Positions 23,042 to 34,439 of a DNA stretch of 64,000 bases are shown here, piece by piece. The number at the start of each line of letters is the position of its first letter. Within the stretch, counting starts at the first letter, position 1. This DNA comes from Omphiscola glabra (lineage: Eukaryota; Mollusca; Gastropoda; Lymnaeidae), in the NCBI GenBank assembly GCA_964017045.1, contig OZ024804.1, positions 23,607,549 to 23,671,548 of the forward strand, written 5' to 3'. Below the pieces are notes generated by a model. That model searched no databases and was not told where the DNA came from. It was given only the letters and a program-made list of their open reading frames with translations. A program made the translations under genes and the position numbers.

Positions 23042-23192
23042 TTTTCTCTGCACAAAAAAAAATTATGTAGTTGATTATAAGCTATAAAGAAGCTTGTTTA
23101 AAATTTTTGAAAGGAAGAAATGTATTTTCTTGTACTTGTTTAGTGGAAAAGAATTCCATTTTTTTTTTTTGAAAAATGAAATTTTTTCTTTT

Positions 23193-23203
23193 AAGAGGTG
23201 AGG
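23193..23203 (+). promoter_or_regulatory. candidate polypurine tract
   Basis: AAGAGGTGAGG lies immediately before the TG that opens the 3' LTR, the position of the plus-strand primer. It is interrupted by one T. On the other side, the first TGG after the 5' LTR is at 17837 and may be the primer-binding site, but I cannot match it to a tRNA by eye. Confidence 0.5.
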
Positions 23204-23802
23204 TGTTATAAGGGATGACGTATTTTAAGACGCTTTTCCCGCCTTCCACGTACATGACCTCTTTCAAGTCGGTCCCGTGTTGGGGCGGCTAGAAAAAATA
23301 TCCCTTTGATGATACTTTTGTTTACTATCATCCGTTTCTGTGGAACATGATAGAACAATCTAGAAAATGTGGGAAACAGTAAGACTGTGTGTTCCATTTT
23401 TAGAATGATCATCTGAAACTGCCTATAAAAAGGGCTGACCGATAGAGAGGGAGAGATTTTCCTTTCCTTGATTACGAGGCATGCTATGTGTCATTATACT
23501 TTGTTGCGTGTAGAGATTTTTATTTCCTCGTACAATTTTGTGCTCATTGTATTTTGATATACAGTACCGGTACCAGCAAATCTGTAAGTTTATAATTTCA
23601 ATCATATTTCACTTGCTGTTATTATTTAATTGAAGTTCACAAATTAAAAAGTTATTAATTGTAATTAGCTCTGGCCTTAATTGTCGTTTTATTTGTTATT
23701 ATTTTTAACCTTTGGTATCGTCCTTTATTATGGACTGTTTTTAGAACGAGCCCTAGACAAAACAACAGAGATTAAATTCTCCATCTATAACGGTCCGTAA
23801 TA
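23204..23802 (+). repeat. 3' LTR
   Basis: 599 bp, about 99% identical to 17233-17831. It is followed by the target duplication GACT. Confidence 0.95.
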
Positions 23803-23806
23803 GACT

Positions 23807-24247
23807 GTATTCAGATTTTTGTATGAGGACATGCATAGCAATATTTTAAAATTTGTATTCCGTTTCAGGGGCTTAATTTCTGTACTCCCAGATATTATTT
23901 ATATCCTTGAATTGTACAAGTTTACATTACAGTTGAATGACTTGTCTCTACTTGAATACAAAAACTGGGCTGAATTTACTTCCTCTACGGATGTTAGCGT
24001 GTGGCCCAAAATCAAACAAGAAACGGTAGTGCTCAGAAACATACAATAAATATAGTCAAGAAAATATTACGCACCAAACGCACTCATTTAGCGCACTTAC
24101 CGGGAATTTTATTTAGTGAAATCAGCGCCCTCTGAAAGCGTTAGTGGCATTGATACATTGAATTGTGTAATTTATTCTTATAAATATATGTCTTGACATA
24201 TAACTCTTTTTAAAATAAATAATAAATTAATTTTAAATTTGCGTGTA
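23807..24247. other. intergenic stretch, no gene seen
   Basis: A 76-codon plus-strand open frame at 23819-24049 has no recognisable domain and reads through AT-rich DNA. Confidence 0.35.
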
Positions 24248-24283
24248 TAACAGGGGTCGCGACCCACATGTTGAGAACCGGTG
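24248..24283 (-). mobile_element. terminal fragment of a SPIN-like hAT element, minus orientation
   Basis: The reverse complement starts CACCGGTTCTCAACATGTGG and runs into GTCGCGACCCC, matching the end of the element at 14377 (CAGCAGTTCTCAACCTGTGG...). Only about 36 bases are recognisable; no opposite end is found. Confidence 0.55.
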
Positions 24284-24699
24284 CCTTAGACTCATCTGCT
24301 GCTTCTTTGGTGACCCTTGTTCTGATTTTGCGCGAAGTGAGTCCGCCATCTTTTGATCGCTGTCGTGCCTTTTTCTTCATCCCTCCAGACTTCCCCACAT
24401 GAACATATCCCGAGTCTGCATGCTCTGGTGGCACCGTGCTCCAGTGGTTAACATATTTGATAACACTATTAGCTCATAGCAGTGACGCATCAAGGACATA
24501 TCGCGACCACGGCAATAATTAAACCTATGCTCTTTAAGCCTTGAGGAATCGATTTTATTTTAAGATTTAGATTTTAGAACCCTAAATTCAAATCAATTTA
24601 CCGTAGATATATTTTTGGTAGCATTATTTCAAAGATATAAATAAATGACTATTAGTCCAATATCTCCAAACGACATACACTACATTATACATTACACAC

Positions 24700-24905
24700 A
24701 TGGGCGCCCGCAGAAAATTTTCTGGGGGGGGGGGGGGGGAGGGGGCAAAATATTTTCTAAAAAAAGGGGGGGGGAAATACGTTCTCTTTATTTTCACTTT
24801 ACTTTAATATTTTTTTTGTCTATTTTTGTCTAAAAAAATGTTTAATCAATCAATCCAGGGGGGGGGGCAAGTGCCCCACCTTGCCACTACTTGCGGGCGC
24901 CCATG
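24700..24905. mobile_element. TIR element with G-runs
   Basis: The inverted ends CATGGGCGCCCGCA (24700) and TGCGGGCGCCCATG (ending about 24905) enclose about 200 bp. Inside, each end is followed by a GGGG run and then related GCAAAATATT / GCAAGTGCCCC text. It is non-coding. The TIRs are themselves partly palindromic, so the exact boundary and target duplication cannot be fixed. Confidence 0.6.
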
Positions 24906-25192
24906 ATTACACACTACATTAAAATTCATTCTTTCAATTACAGGTCAACTATATAGCACATAAAAAACAATATCTTTGAGGCACAAAAAGTTTTTGTCTG
25001 GCTCGCCTATTTTGCGCCCCTTTCAAATGGCGCCCACGGCACGTGCCCAGTCTTGTCGTCAAACACTCCAAATGTCTCTGACTTATAGAAGAACCCCCCC
25101 CCCCCCCACACACACACACACAATTGGAATGTTTGCTGAAAAGATGTCTCTGTTCAACACACCCTTTTTTCGGAACACTTGAAATCTACGCC

Positions 25193-25402
25193 AATCCCCA
25201 ACACCACCACGCCCCCAACACCACCACGCCCCCAACACCATCACGCCCCCAACACCACCACGCCCCCAACACCATCACGCCCCCAACACCACCACGCCCC
25301 CAACACCACCACGCCCCCAACACCATCACGCCCCCAACACCATCACGCCCCCAACACCACCACGCCCCCAACACCATCACGCCCCCAACACCATCACACC
25401 CC
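25193..25402. repeat. 18-bp minisatellite, about 12 units
   Basis: CCCCCAACACCATCACGC units with a C/T variant (ACCACC or ACCATC). The strong strand bias (C/A on plus) and the 18-bp period keep three frames open on both strands, with no gene implied. Confidence 0.95.
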
Positions 25403-25557
25403 CATGAAATGGTTTGTAAGAAAAACTGTTCATGACACATGGGCTGATCGGGGCCTGAAATGCTTTACCCTGCCCAGGGTCACTGTTTCTGTTTCTACGG
25501 CCCTGCTTCCAATCTTCAAATAGCCTGCCTGTGAGGCATGCGCCCCAGGGTAGGGAA

Positions 25558-25938
25558 CACTGGTTGACTGTGACACTGGTTGACTGTGACACTGGTTGAC
25601 TGTGACACTGGTTGACTGTGACACTGGTTGACTGTGACACTGGTTGACTGTGACACTGGTTGACTGTGACACTGGTTTACTGTGACACTGGTTGACTGTG
25701 ACACTGGTTTACTGTGACACTGGTTGACTGTGACACTGGTTTACTGTGACACTGGTTTACTGTGACACTGGTTTACTGTGACACTGGTTTACTGTTACAC
25801 TGGTTTACTGTGACACTGGTTGACTGTGACACTGGTTTTTGTGACACTGGTTTACTGTGACACTGGTTTACTATGACACTGGTTTACTATGACACTGGTT
25901 TACTGTGACACTGGTTTACTGTGACACTGGTTTACTAT
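25558..25938. repeat. 16-bp minisatellite, about 24 units
   Basis: TGACTGTGACACTGGT units; the left half has TTGACTG and the right half mostly TTTACTG, so the array grew from two variants in blocks. It ends in a 12-G run at 25939. Confidence 0.95.
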
Positions 25939-27404
25939 GGGGGGGGGGGGGTAAGAGCCCGTTGTACGTACGCATGGGGATGCCCAATAAAGTATGGATG
26001 TAACGGGGGGGGGGGGGTCTAATTTTTTACCTTTTCTGCGTACGTATGTAACATAAATGTATGGTTCAATAATAGTGTTTAATCAAAGCATAATTATAGT
26101 ATTTACTATATGATTCGAGGTTTTCATCTGTTTGAAAATTCAATCATAGTTTTTAGAACTAATGGATCATCTATCAAGGTCGACTGCAGAGACACTAGGG
26201 GGGGGGGGGATGTAAAGGATCTAGATTTTTTATTTTTACATGTTATTTATATATTTTACGTTTTCTATTCATTTTTTTATCTGCTATATATGTTGCGTTA
26301 GGTCCACTGCTTATACTTCTCTCATTGCGAAAAGATACCGGTATATTTTAAAAACTTCATAAGAGAGATCACTCTAATTATTTTGATGAAATTTATCAAA
26401 GAATAAAGCCAATGCGAGTTTGTTCCCTTGTTGACTTAAATCTAATGATTTATATTATACATTAGGGGCCACATATACAATACATTAATAAAGTCAAATT
26501 TTGGGATATGTCGAGTATGGGAGTTCACTAATAATTGTTGCGCACTTGATAATGTGTTTTATTATGCGCAGTGTATTCTCGTGAGCTTAATTAGTTAGTG
26601 AAGGCCCTTCCCCACGCTTTACATGGCTACTTGGTGAGTATGGTTATTGTGACGTATTTGTCTAGTCTGTTTTGTGACGTACGTGCGTATTAGTAAGCAT
26701 TCGTAGAAAGAACTTTGAAAGAATTTTTTCGGGGGAAGGGGGGGGGGGGGTCCGGGGTTTCACTTGACTTCCTCAGGGGGCTGCCACTCCCCCCCCCCCC
26801 CCCCCCCCATTTTTTCCCGGACAAAAGCCTAACAGAAACACTGCCCAGTGCAGTTCCTACGTAATATAAAATGGATTATGGAAAGACCCATACTGATTTA
26901 GAAGTTTGAATCTATTGATTACTTTCACTTTATTTCTTAATTATACTTCATGGCATTTTGCACTGTTCATTTCCTTATGCACCTGACAAACAATCGGCAG
27001 AAGCGGCACCGAGCACGAAGCTCTTGGCCGACCACTCACGAAGAGCTGCGTGCCCTGCCCCGATCCAGCGAATACCGTTAAGCCGGACCGTGGCCGAAGA
27101 CCTCCCCGCTGCTAATCAGCCGTTGCTTGGTAGTCTGGGGGAGAGGAGGGGTGGGCGGGCAGAGGCATCACAAGGGTTTGGTATCAACCTGTGCGGGAAC
27201 ATTAAAACTCATGGTGTCGACCCCCCCCCCCCCCACACACACACCCTAAACTGTACCGTGTAAATTTTCAATCACATCATACTAGTTACCAGCTCGTTGA
27301 AAGAGAGGAATCTGGACTTGAGTAATTGAAGATGTCGGGGCTGCGACAATGGTTTCAAAATGAACGGAAGAAATGAAGGAGGGTCGGATGAGGAAGGAAA
27401 ATCC
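25939..27404. other. non-coding stretch with long G and C homopolymers
   Basis: G-runs of about 10-13 near 25940, 26007, 26200 and 26740, and a C-run of about 20 near 26790. A GC-rich patch at 26985-27180 contains a 101-codon open frame starting at 26958 with no recognisable domain; its composition differs sharply from its surroundings, so it may be a remnant of an inserted element. Confidence 0.45.
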
Positions 27405-27895
27405 ACGGGCCTTTCATATGTCATGTGGATGTCATACCCAAAACTCAGGGTCTTTCATATGTCATGTGGATGTCATACCCAAAACTCAGGGCCTATCATA
27501 TTTTATGTGGATGTCATAGCCTAAACTCAGGGCCTTTCATGTGTCATGTGGATGTCATAGTCAAAACTCAGGGCCTTTCATATGTCATGTGGATGTCATT
27601 GCCAAAACTCAGGGCCTTTCATATGTCATGTGGATGTCATAGTCAAAACTCATGGCCTTTCATATGTCATGTGGATGTCATTGCCAAAACTCAGGGCCTG
27701 TCATGTCATGTGGATGTCATAGCCTAAACTCAGGGCCTTTCATATGTCATGTATATGCCATATCCAAAACTCAGGGCCTTTCATATGTCATGTGGATGTC
27801 ATAGCCAAAACTCAGGGCCTTTCATATGTCATGTGGATGTCATAGCCTAAACTCAGCGCCTTTCATATGTCCTGTGGATGTCATAGCCAAAAATC
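27405..27895. repeat. 41-bp minisatellite, about 12 units
   Basis: GGGCCTTTCATATGTCATGT followed by GGATGTCATAGCCAAAACTCA. The spacing of 41 bases is confirmed at 27440 and 27481. Several units differ at ATAGCC/ATAGTC/ATTGCC. Confidence 0.94.
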
Positions 27896-28822
27896 AGTGG
27901 TTGGTGACAATGCAAACAGTTGCCTTGAATCCATTTATTTAAATATTTTATTTTGGTACCGTACCGGGGTAATGTCCAACACGTGTTTTCTTTTCTGCAT
28001 CTCCTGGATGACGCGTGTGTTAAAAACAACATGGCAACTGCCTCAAACTAGTAAAACGATTGTGTGAGACTAGATGGGAGTGCAGAATTGATGGTGCCAA
28101 CTATATTAAATATAGAATTATGGGACTTTGAGAAGATCTTTAAGAAACTTTCAGTACCGGTAATGTCTACGTCTGATCGTGTTGTTGTTGTAGTGCGACA
28201 TCAAGCAGAAACACTGGTATAACAAATAGAAGGTTCTGTGGTGTTTTTTTAGAGATGATGAATTTCTGGTTTGATGTCTTAGGTAGGTAGGGTAAATGTT
28301 ATCAGCAAAACTGCGCAGGACAAAAGAGTTTTTTACAATATTTAAAAGTGAGTGTAAGCGCCATTAAGTCAGGACCCTCTTTAAGTACTTTTACTCTTAG
28401 TCTTAGAGTTTTACAAGCTTAAGCTATGCCACTAAACTTTAGGGAAAACATACTAGTACCCCGGTACTAGACGCTCTGGTGGCCCCTTGCTCTTGCGGCA
28501 ACCTGATCTTGGGGCATTCTGATTTGGTGGTGCTCGGTCTTTTACTTATAATTTATACTATTATACATATGCTCATAATGAAGAGAAAAATGACAGAATG
28601 TCATACATAACAGAATGTTATACATAAGCTTAAGCTTGCAAGTATAGACTTTTGTTTCACGATTAGCATAATTTTAAAATAAGTGTCATTAAAAATATGT
28701 TGTTTGTCAGTAAATGTTGTGGAGATTTACAATATTTTTATTTTATTAAGTTGACAATTCTGGCTTCCACTCCCACCCTGTTTAGGTATCACCCGGCGCT
28801 GCCCGCCTCCCACTAGTGATGA
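27896..28822. other. intergenic stretch, no gene seen
   Basis: No supported gene. It contains GTACCGGTA-type palindromes and one AGAAACACTG box (28207) of the kind seen at hAT ends. Confidence 0.35.
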
Positions 28823-28980
28823 CAGAGGCGTAACTGGGTTTTTGGCGCCCTTGGCAAATTTATTTTTTAAATACCGGTAATACAAATGTAAAAATTAGAG
28901 ATTTAGCGGCGCCCTTTTGAACAGGCGCAGGCCGGCGCCCTTGGCAACTGCCCCAATGCATAGCCGTTGATACGCCTCTG
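28823..28980. mobile_element. hAT-type MITE, 158 bp
   Basis: The ends CAGAGGCGTAAC and GATACGCCTCTG are inverted, with a perfect 9-bp core (CAGAGGCGT / ACGCCTCTG). They are flanked by a perfect 8-bp duplication AGTGATGA (28815-28822 and 28981-28988). TIR beginning CAG plus an 8-bp duplication is the hAT pattern. Internally GGCGCCCTTGGCAA is repeated. Confidence 0.88.
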
Positions 28981-28982
28981 AG

Positions 28983-29085
28983 TGATGACATTGGGGAGGA
29001 GAGCCATGTCACCTGCGGACATTGGGGAGGGGAGCCATGTCACCTGCGGACATTGGGGAGGGGAGCCATGTCACCTGCAGACAAT
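28983..29085. repeat. 31-bp tandem repeat, 3 units
   Basis: GACATTGGGGAGGGGAGCCA followed by TGTCACCTGCG, three times, the first with AGGAGAG. It begins inside the target duplication of the adjacent MITE. Confidence 0.9.
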
Positions 29086-29175
29086 GGGGAAGTGTGGAAA
29101 AGATGCGCACCGGGTATTTTATTAGAACTAGAACGTCTTTAATAAACAAGCCCTAAAATAACGTCACCCAATTCA

Positions 29176-29600
29176 TAGGTGAATAGTGTTGAATTGATGA
29201 ATAGTATAATTGATGAATAGTATAATTGATGAATAGTATAATTGATGAATAGTATGAATAGTATAATTGATGAATAGTATAATTGATGAATAGTATAATT
29301 GATGAATAGTATAATTGATGAATAGTATAATTGATGAATAGTATAATTGATGAATAGTATAATTGATGAATAGTATAATTGATGAATAGTATAATTGATG
29401 AATAGTATAATTGATGAATAGTATAATTGATGAATAGTATAATTGATGAATAGTATAATTGATGAATAGTGTAATTGATGAATAGTGTAATTGATGAATA
29501 GTATAATTGATGAATAGTATAATTGATGAATAGTATAATTGGTGAATAGTATAATTGATGAATAGTGTAATTGATGAATAGTGTAATTGATGAATAGTCT
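29176..29600. repeat. 16-bp AT-rich minisatellite, about 26 units
   Basis: AATAGTATAATTGATG units with rare G variants (AGTGTAATT) clustered at the right end. Confidence 0.95.
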
Positions 29601-29829
29601 TTGGCCTGAATGTTTATTGTTGGTATTATTGCATAGCCTGTTTAAATATCAACAATCATTTAAAGTGTCTCGATTGTGTCTAGATATTTGTTTCAATGTG
29701 TTGTTTCTCTTGGGATTGTACAAATATACAATTATTTGTTTCAAAATATTATTTGTCCAAAAGTTGTCTAACTTGATCCTTAAATGCGGTACTTTATATT
29801 ATGTTATTTATTTTACCAGTATTTATTAT

Positions 29830-30185
29830 ATATTATTATTATTATGGGAAGTTTTCTATAGCGTGGTACCCCAGCCTAGGGCTGGGCTCACCACGCTGTA
29901 CATGCAAATTAAAATGAACTTAAAAAATATAAATTAAAAACCAACCATTCCATAACAATTTACATGTGAAGCCATGGACGGCACTCCGCAGCATCGTTTA
30001 ACTTTCAGAGGGGGAATCAGTCAGGATAGTAAAGTTTAAAGAGGTGTGTTTTGAGTGCAGTTTTGAAGGCTGTGATGGTTGATATATTTCTGATGTATAG
30101 TGGAAGAGAATTCCATTGTTTGGGGGCACAGTAAGAGAAAGATCTTTCACCGTATGTTTTTGTGCGAGTCTTAGGGACAGAAAGA
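29830..30185 (-). mobile_element. LINE 3' end with RT C-terminus, minus strand
   Basis: On the minus strand an open stretch from about 30182 to 30028 encodes KTRTKTYGERSF, then APKQWNSLPLYIRN, then TAFKTALKTHLFK and a stop. This is the conserved C-terminal tail of L2/CR1-like LINE reverse transcriptases. A 3' untranslated region of about 130 bases follows, then a near-perfect 38-nt hairpin (29860-29897) and an ATA/ATT-rich tail (29825-29845). The 5' part is missing, as is usual for 5'-truncated LINE copies. The 3' untranslated part recurs at 16885-17150. Confidence 0.85.
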
Positions 30186-30189
30186 ATAC

Positions 30190-30999
30190 GAATATTAGTA
30201 CCGGTATTAGTATTACTGTACTGTAACCATTTGTTAACAGTGTATTATTGTGCAGTAAAACTTGTTTTAATCAAATTTTGTGTACAATAAAATAATTCAA
30301 TTGTACTATGCTAAAAGTGTAAGCATAGAACACAGTTGTGAGAATAGTATAAATAATCTGTCCATACAATGATTGGTTGTTAAGTTGTTTTTATCTTTTT
30401 TGAAAATAAATAAATAAAATATAATTAAAATTGTGAGAACAATTTATTTCTAATTAATTATTAACAGATAGCTATAAATATGCTGTACAGACTTTGTTAT
30501 TCACTAGAATTTAAGTCCAAGTGGTCAATATGTGCATGGAAAATACAAACAGGAAGAACATGTGTACATTTTGTTGCCAATGTTTGCAAATTATTCAATT
30601 TATTCACCATGATCAATTTTTTTCATAACATATCTTTAAATTTAAATACCGGTAGGTAGGTTGCTTTTTTTATACAGTATGGTAATGGTAACAATAAAAG
30701 TACCTTAATTCAGAATGGTCCGAGCTTTTTGCAGAGAAAGACAATGATTAATGTTACCATTACCATACTTGATGATTGTTTTATCACAAGTTTGCACTGA
30801 GCGATACCTTGAACTCGAAATGATAGTCCGTAAATATAAATATTATGGTACTGCAGACAGATGACAAAGTTCAGGTCTTCAGCAGTCTACTTTGATGAGC
30901 TTTGGTTTGAATGAAACTGATTCAAAATTAAGTAAGGGTATAATGCTTTTAGTTTTTAAAATATATTGACATCCATTTTGGAGCCAAGTTGTGGCATAG
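30190..30999. other. AT-rich intergenic stretch
   Basis: No gene seen, apart from a perfect 17-bp inverted repeat (30677-30768, listed separately). Confidence 0.4.
30677..30768. repeat. perfect 17-bp inverted repeat
   Basis: GTATGGTAATGGTAACA at 30677-30693 and its exact reverse complement at 30752-30768, with 58 bases between. It could be a tiny MITE relic or a cruciform-forming site. Confidence 0.85.
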
Positions 31000-31410
31000 T
31001 CTGCTCACCATAATGAGATTTTAAAATATGGACTGCTCACCATAATAAGATTTTAAAATATGGACTGCTCACCATAATAAGATTTTAAAATATGGACTGC
31101 TCACCATAATGAGATTTTTTAAATATGGACTCTCACCATAATGAGATTTTTTAAATATGGACTGCTCACCATCATGAGATTTTTAAATATGGACTGCTCA
31201 CCATCATGAGATTTTTAAATATGGACTGCTCACCTTAATGAGATTTTTAAATATGGACTGCTCACCATCATGAGATTTTTAAATATGGACTGCTCACCTT
31301 AATGAGATTTTTAAATATGGACTGCTCACCATTAACAGATTTTTAAATATGGACTGCTCACCATTAACAGATTTTTAAATATGGACTGCTCACCATTAAC
31401 AGATTTTTAA
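31000..31410. repeat. 32-bp minisatellite, about 12 units
   Basis: ATATGGACTGCTCACCATAA followed by GAGATTTTTAA. Variants CATAATAAG, CATCATGAG and CATTAACAG occur in successive blocks, so the array expanded in stages. Confidence 0.94.
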
Positions 31411-32785
31411 ATAACTATATCAAATTTTGTCACAAAAAAAAGAAAAGGCACTGCAGGACAAAACACCTGTATTAAAAGAAATAACTCGTTCATTTTTAAA
31501 CATAAAAAGATGTTTAATTTTATTACATATTTACATTAGCAGACAAAAACTTAAGTCAAAAGTCCTCGCCATGGCTCAGTTAAGATATATCTTGTTATCA
31601 AGTATTTAATAATGAATGAATATAAAACTATGACATGTACAAGTAACAATGGGCAGGGGTGGTTAAATGGCAGTGCCAGTTGAAGAGGCTGTGCTAAACA
31701 CAAACTACCAGTTTACTCTGGACATTTTACACCATCTAGTTTGATATGGCCAATGCTGATCATAAATTAATATTTCCCATGCATAATTGAGGTCTACACT
31801 CTGATAAACAAGCTGCCAGTACATTCTTTTAATGTTTAAGAATAGACAAGTTATAGTAAATATTTATGCTTCTTGGCAAAATATGTATACAATATATATT
31901 TCTATTAAAATTAGATTCACTATTTATTACTTATTACCCTATTTCCTGATGACAGTAATACCAATTATACTATTTTATTTTAAGTTACAATGTTGTTTAC
32001 AGCTTTCATTCTGATAAATGTATAAGCAAAACAAATAATACAGTTCCTTCAAATACTTCCTTGCAAAACTTCACTACCAGTACTGAAAATGGAATATCTT
32101 GATAAGGGGTGTAATAAATTTAATTGTGCAGCCATTTTTTTTCCGCAACACTATAGGGAAGACTCATGTAAGCAAGAGGATCATATGCTTAAAAAATTAC
32201 TTTCATTCTTATATTATTATAGTCATAATTCTAAAGTAAATTCTAGGAGTCAATTTAAATAAATCAGGATTTGTGAGACTATTAAGTACAATTAGAAACA
32301 CATATCTAAGCTGCAGTGTTGCCAAATAATTTAATTAATTTTTTTAAAGTTTTACATGCGATATCAAAAACTCATTAGTAAAACTCCTTAGATTTACAGA
32401 ATACACATAAAAAAGTAAGCATATTATTCAGTCTTGCAGGGGCAAAAATGGCTAAACCCAAGTTGTAACTAAAATTAACAATCAGGTCAAGGCCACTTGG
32501 GAAAAAAGAAAGTGTCTCTAGTAAAAAAAAAAAAATGCACATCTTTTCATCTCTTGAAATAGGTGCCACACTATTTTAAATGGCTCTACTCTGGGGAAAG
32601 ATGAAGCTGTGCTGCTTCCCAACTGGATACACCACAGAATATTTCATATTATGTATCTTATTTGCATCTATGGTTAAACTTAGTAAAAAGACATGCAATT
32701 TTAATTATATATACATAGGATATATACATATATATCTACACAAATATATTTTTCCTTAATTCTTCTACCTTCTACTTCTTGGGAA
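31411..32785. other. AT-rich stretch, no gene seen
   Basis: Scattered short open frames of about 60 codons in AT-rich DNA, with no domain or splice support. Confidence 0.35.
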
Positions 32786-32791
32786 TTTATT

Positions 32792-34345
32792 TCACTTCAT
32801 CATTGCTCTGCACTCTTTGGCATCCTGACGCCATCTCTGCATTATTTAAATGAAAATAGCTTTAAATTTTAAGTCAAAAATGCAATTATGCAATTGCTAA
32901 GTGAATAGAAGAATGGATAAATATACATGGCTTACCTAGGGTCTTGCAAATCTGATCTGGTACTGAACAAATTCTATTTTAAAAAAACTAAGATCAAGAT
33001 TTACATACTAGCTCTAGATAATTTCTTGACACATGTATATAACAAAGAAAATCCAAATCCACATGTAAAAAATCTAATATGGCAACACTGCTTAGCTATA
33101 GATATACTTCACCATCTTCCTCAAATATGTCATCTGATTTCTTGCAGTGTGGGCATTGCTTCCATTCCACATCAGTTCATTAATGGTGGAATCTGAAAAT
33201 TCAAAAGCAAATTATTTCTCCCCCCACCCCCAAATATAATTCAATATTGATGGATTTCCACCAACATTCTATTGAAATTATGATCTTTTTTATTGTTCAA
33301 TGCAATTTGCTACAATATCTCACATATGTCGTTAACATGATAAAATATTGATGATACAATCTTAAAAATAGATTTATAAAAACTGATATATTTATATATA
33401 CCGTGGATAGTTTTTTTGTTGTTTTTTTTTATAATTAAAAGCCAATTAGTTTGCCACAAATTGAGAGCAAATAGCTTAAGGTTGATGAAATTTCATTGTA
33501 AGAATCTTTGATTTGAAACAAATCTCAACAAAATACTTCAATTGTACTGGTCATTGCCAAAATGTCAAAACAAAGATCTCTGTTCACCACAAGAGCAACA
33601 GTAATTAATTACTTTTCTTTATTTGTTTTAATAAAGAATTTTTCTATTGCTTATTCAGCAAAACAGTTTGGGGTTTTTTTTTTTAATGGTGAAAGTCTTT
33701 ATTGCTGACATGCATGGCTCACTGTACCTACCATTCCTCCACATTTCTTCCTCTCCACCCACTTACACCCCCTTTACACCAACTGACTGAAGACATGACA
33801 GGACCTGGTCATGCTTCACACTCCAACATTCTATTTCCTCAGAGTCCAAATGAGCTGTGTAACAAAAATATATGTGATGTTTAGATAGGAAAAGAGAAAG
33901 TTTACACAATGATATAAGCAACCAATAAATGTGTCAGCCTATTACAATTTTAGGTAATCTACTACTTCAGAGTCGGTTATGAAAAAATTCAGTTGTTCCA
34001 GTTAGATATGCTATTTTAACACTTAAGTGCATGAACTGTGCATGAACTGAGTGCATAACCGTCGTGCAATCATATTAAAGTACAGGAGTGCCGAGAGATA
34101 TATCCTTGGAGGCTCACGTATATTATTGGATTTAATGGATGGACGTCTTATGCAAAGTTAAACCAGATCAGATACGGAATCTATGTTTACCCTGTTGTGG
34201 CCCATCAACAAGATTTTGTGTCCACACACAGAATGTTGAAAACGTGGATGCCCGCAAAGCGCAATTTGAAAAGAAAGTTCGGCACAAGCCGTGGTATTTT
34301 CCCTTCTTATTAGCATGAGTTCATGTTCCGCAACCATTTTCGTGA
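32792..34345 (-). other. possible spliced minus-strand transcript (unrecognised)
   Basis: Three pieces look like exons on the minus strand. (1) 32836 to 32792: an acceptor AATGCAG, 15 codons ending TGA, with AATAAA overlapping the stop. (2) 33192 to 33113: acceptor TTTTCAG and donor GTGAAG, with one open frame that joins piece 1 in phase. (3) About 33859 to 33780: acceptor TTACACAG and donor-like GTGTAAGT, with AATAAA (33703-33698) 13 bases before an A11 run. An ATG-started open frame at 34338-34158 with a GTAAAC donor could be a first exon. The phases of pieces 3 and 2 do not fit. I recognise no domain. Alternatives are an alternatively spliced 3' region of the CREBZF transcript or chance. 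Confidence 0.2.
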
Positions 34346-34439
34346 AGATTATAATTTTTTTTTTAAATATACTTATTATTCTAATCAATCAAAAAACCTT
34401 TTAACCTGAACAGGATTTTTTCACAACTGAAGCTCAGGT

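Larger units (their letters stand above)
17229..23806 (+). mobile_element. LTR retrotransposon, Gmr1-like (Ty3/gypsy type with integrase before RT)
   Basis: The element comprises two 599-bp LTRs, an internal region of about 5.4 kb and a 4-bp target duplication GACT (17229-17232 and 23803-23806). Along one frame the domains run: gag with coiled coil and zinc knuckle, aspartic protease, integrase (zinc-binding then catalytic), reverse transcriptase, RNase H. Sequence motifs are gypsy-type, but integrase before RT is the Ty1/copia order; among gypsy-like elements this is the mark of the Gmr1 lineage. No envelope-like ORF is present. About six differences between the LTRs by eye indicate a recent insertion. 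Two in-frame stops and a frameshift disable the copy. Confidence 0.95.

Noticed and set aside
25186..25704. Overlapping open frames rich in Pro/His or Gly/Val and Ser/Thr/Val
   Set aside because: They read through the 18- and 16-bp minisatellites on both strands and follow the repeat period.
26958..27263. GC-rich plus-strand open frame of 101 codons
   Set aside because: It runs into a C homopolymer and a CA repeat and shows no known domain; probably inserted-element debris.
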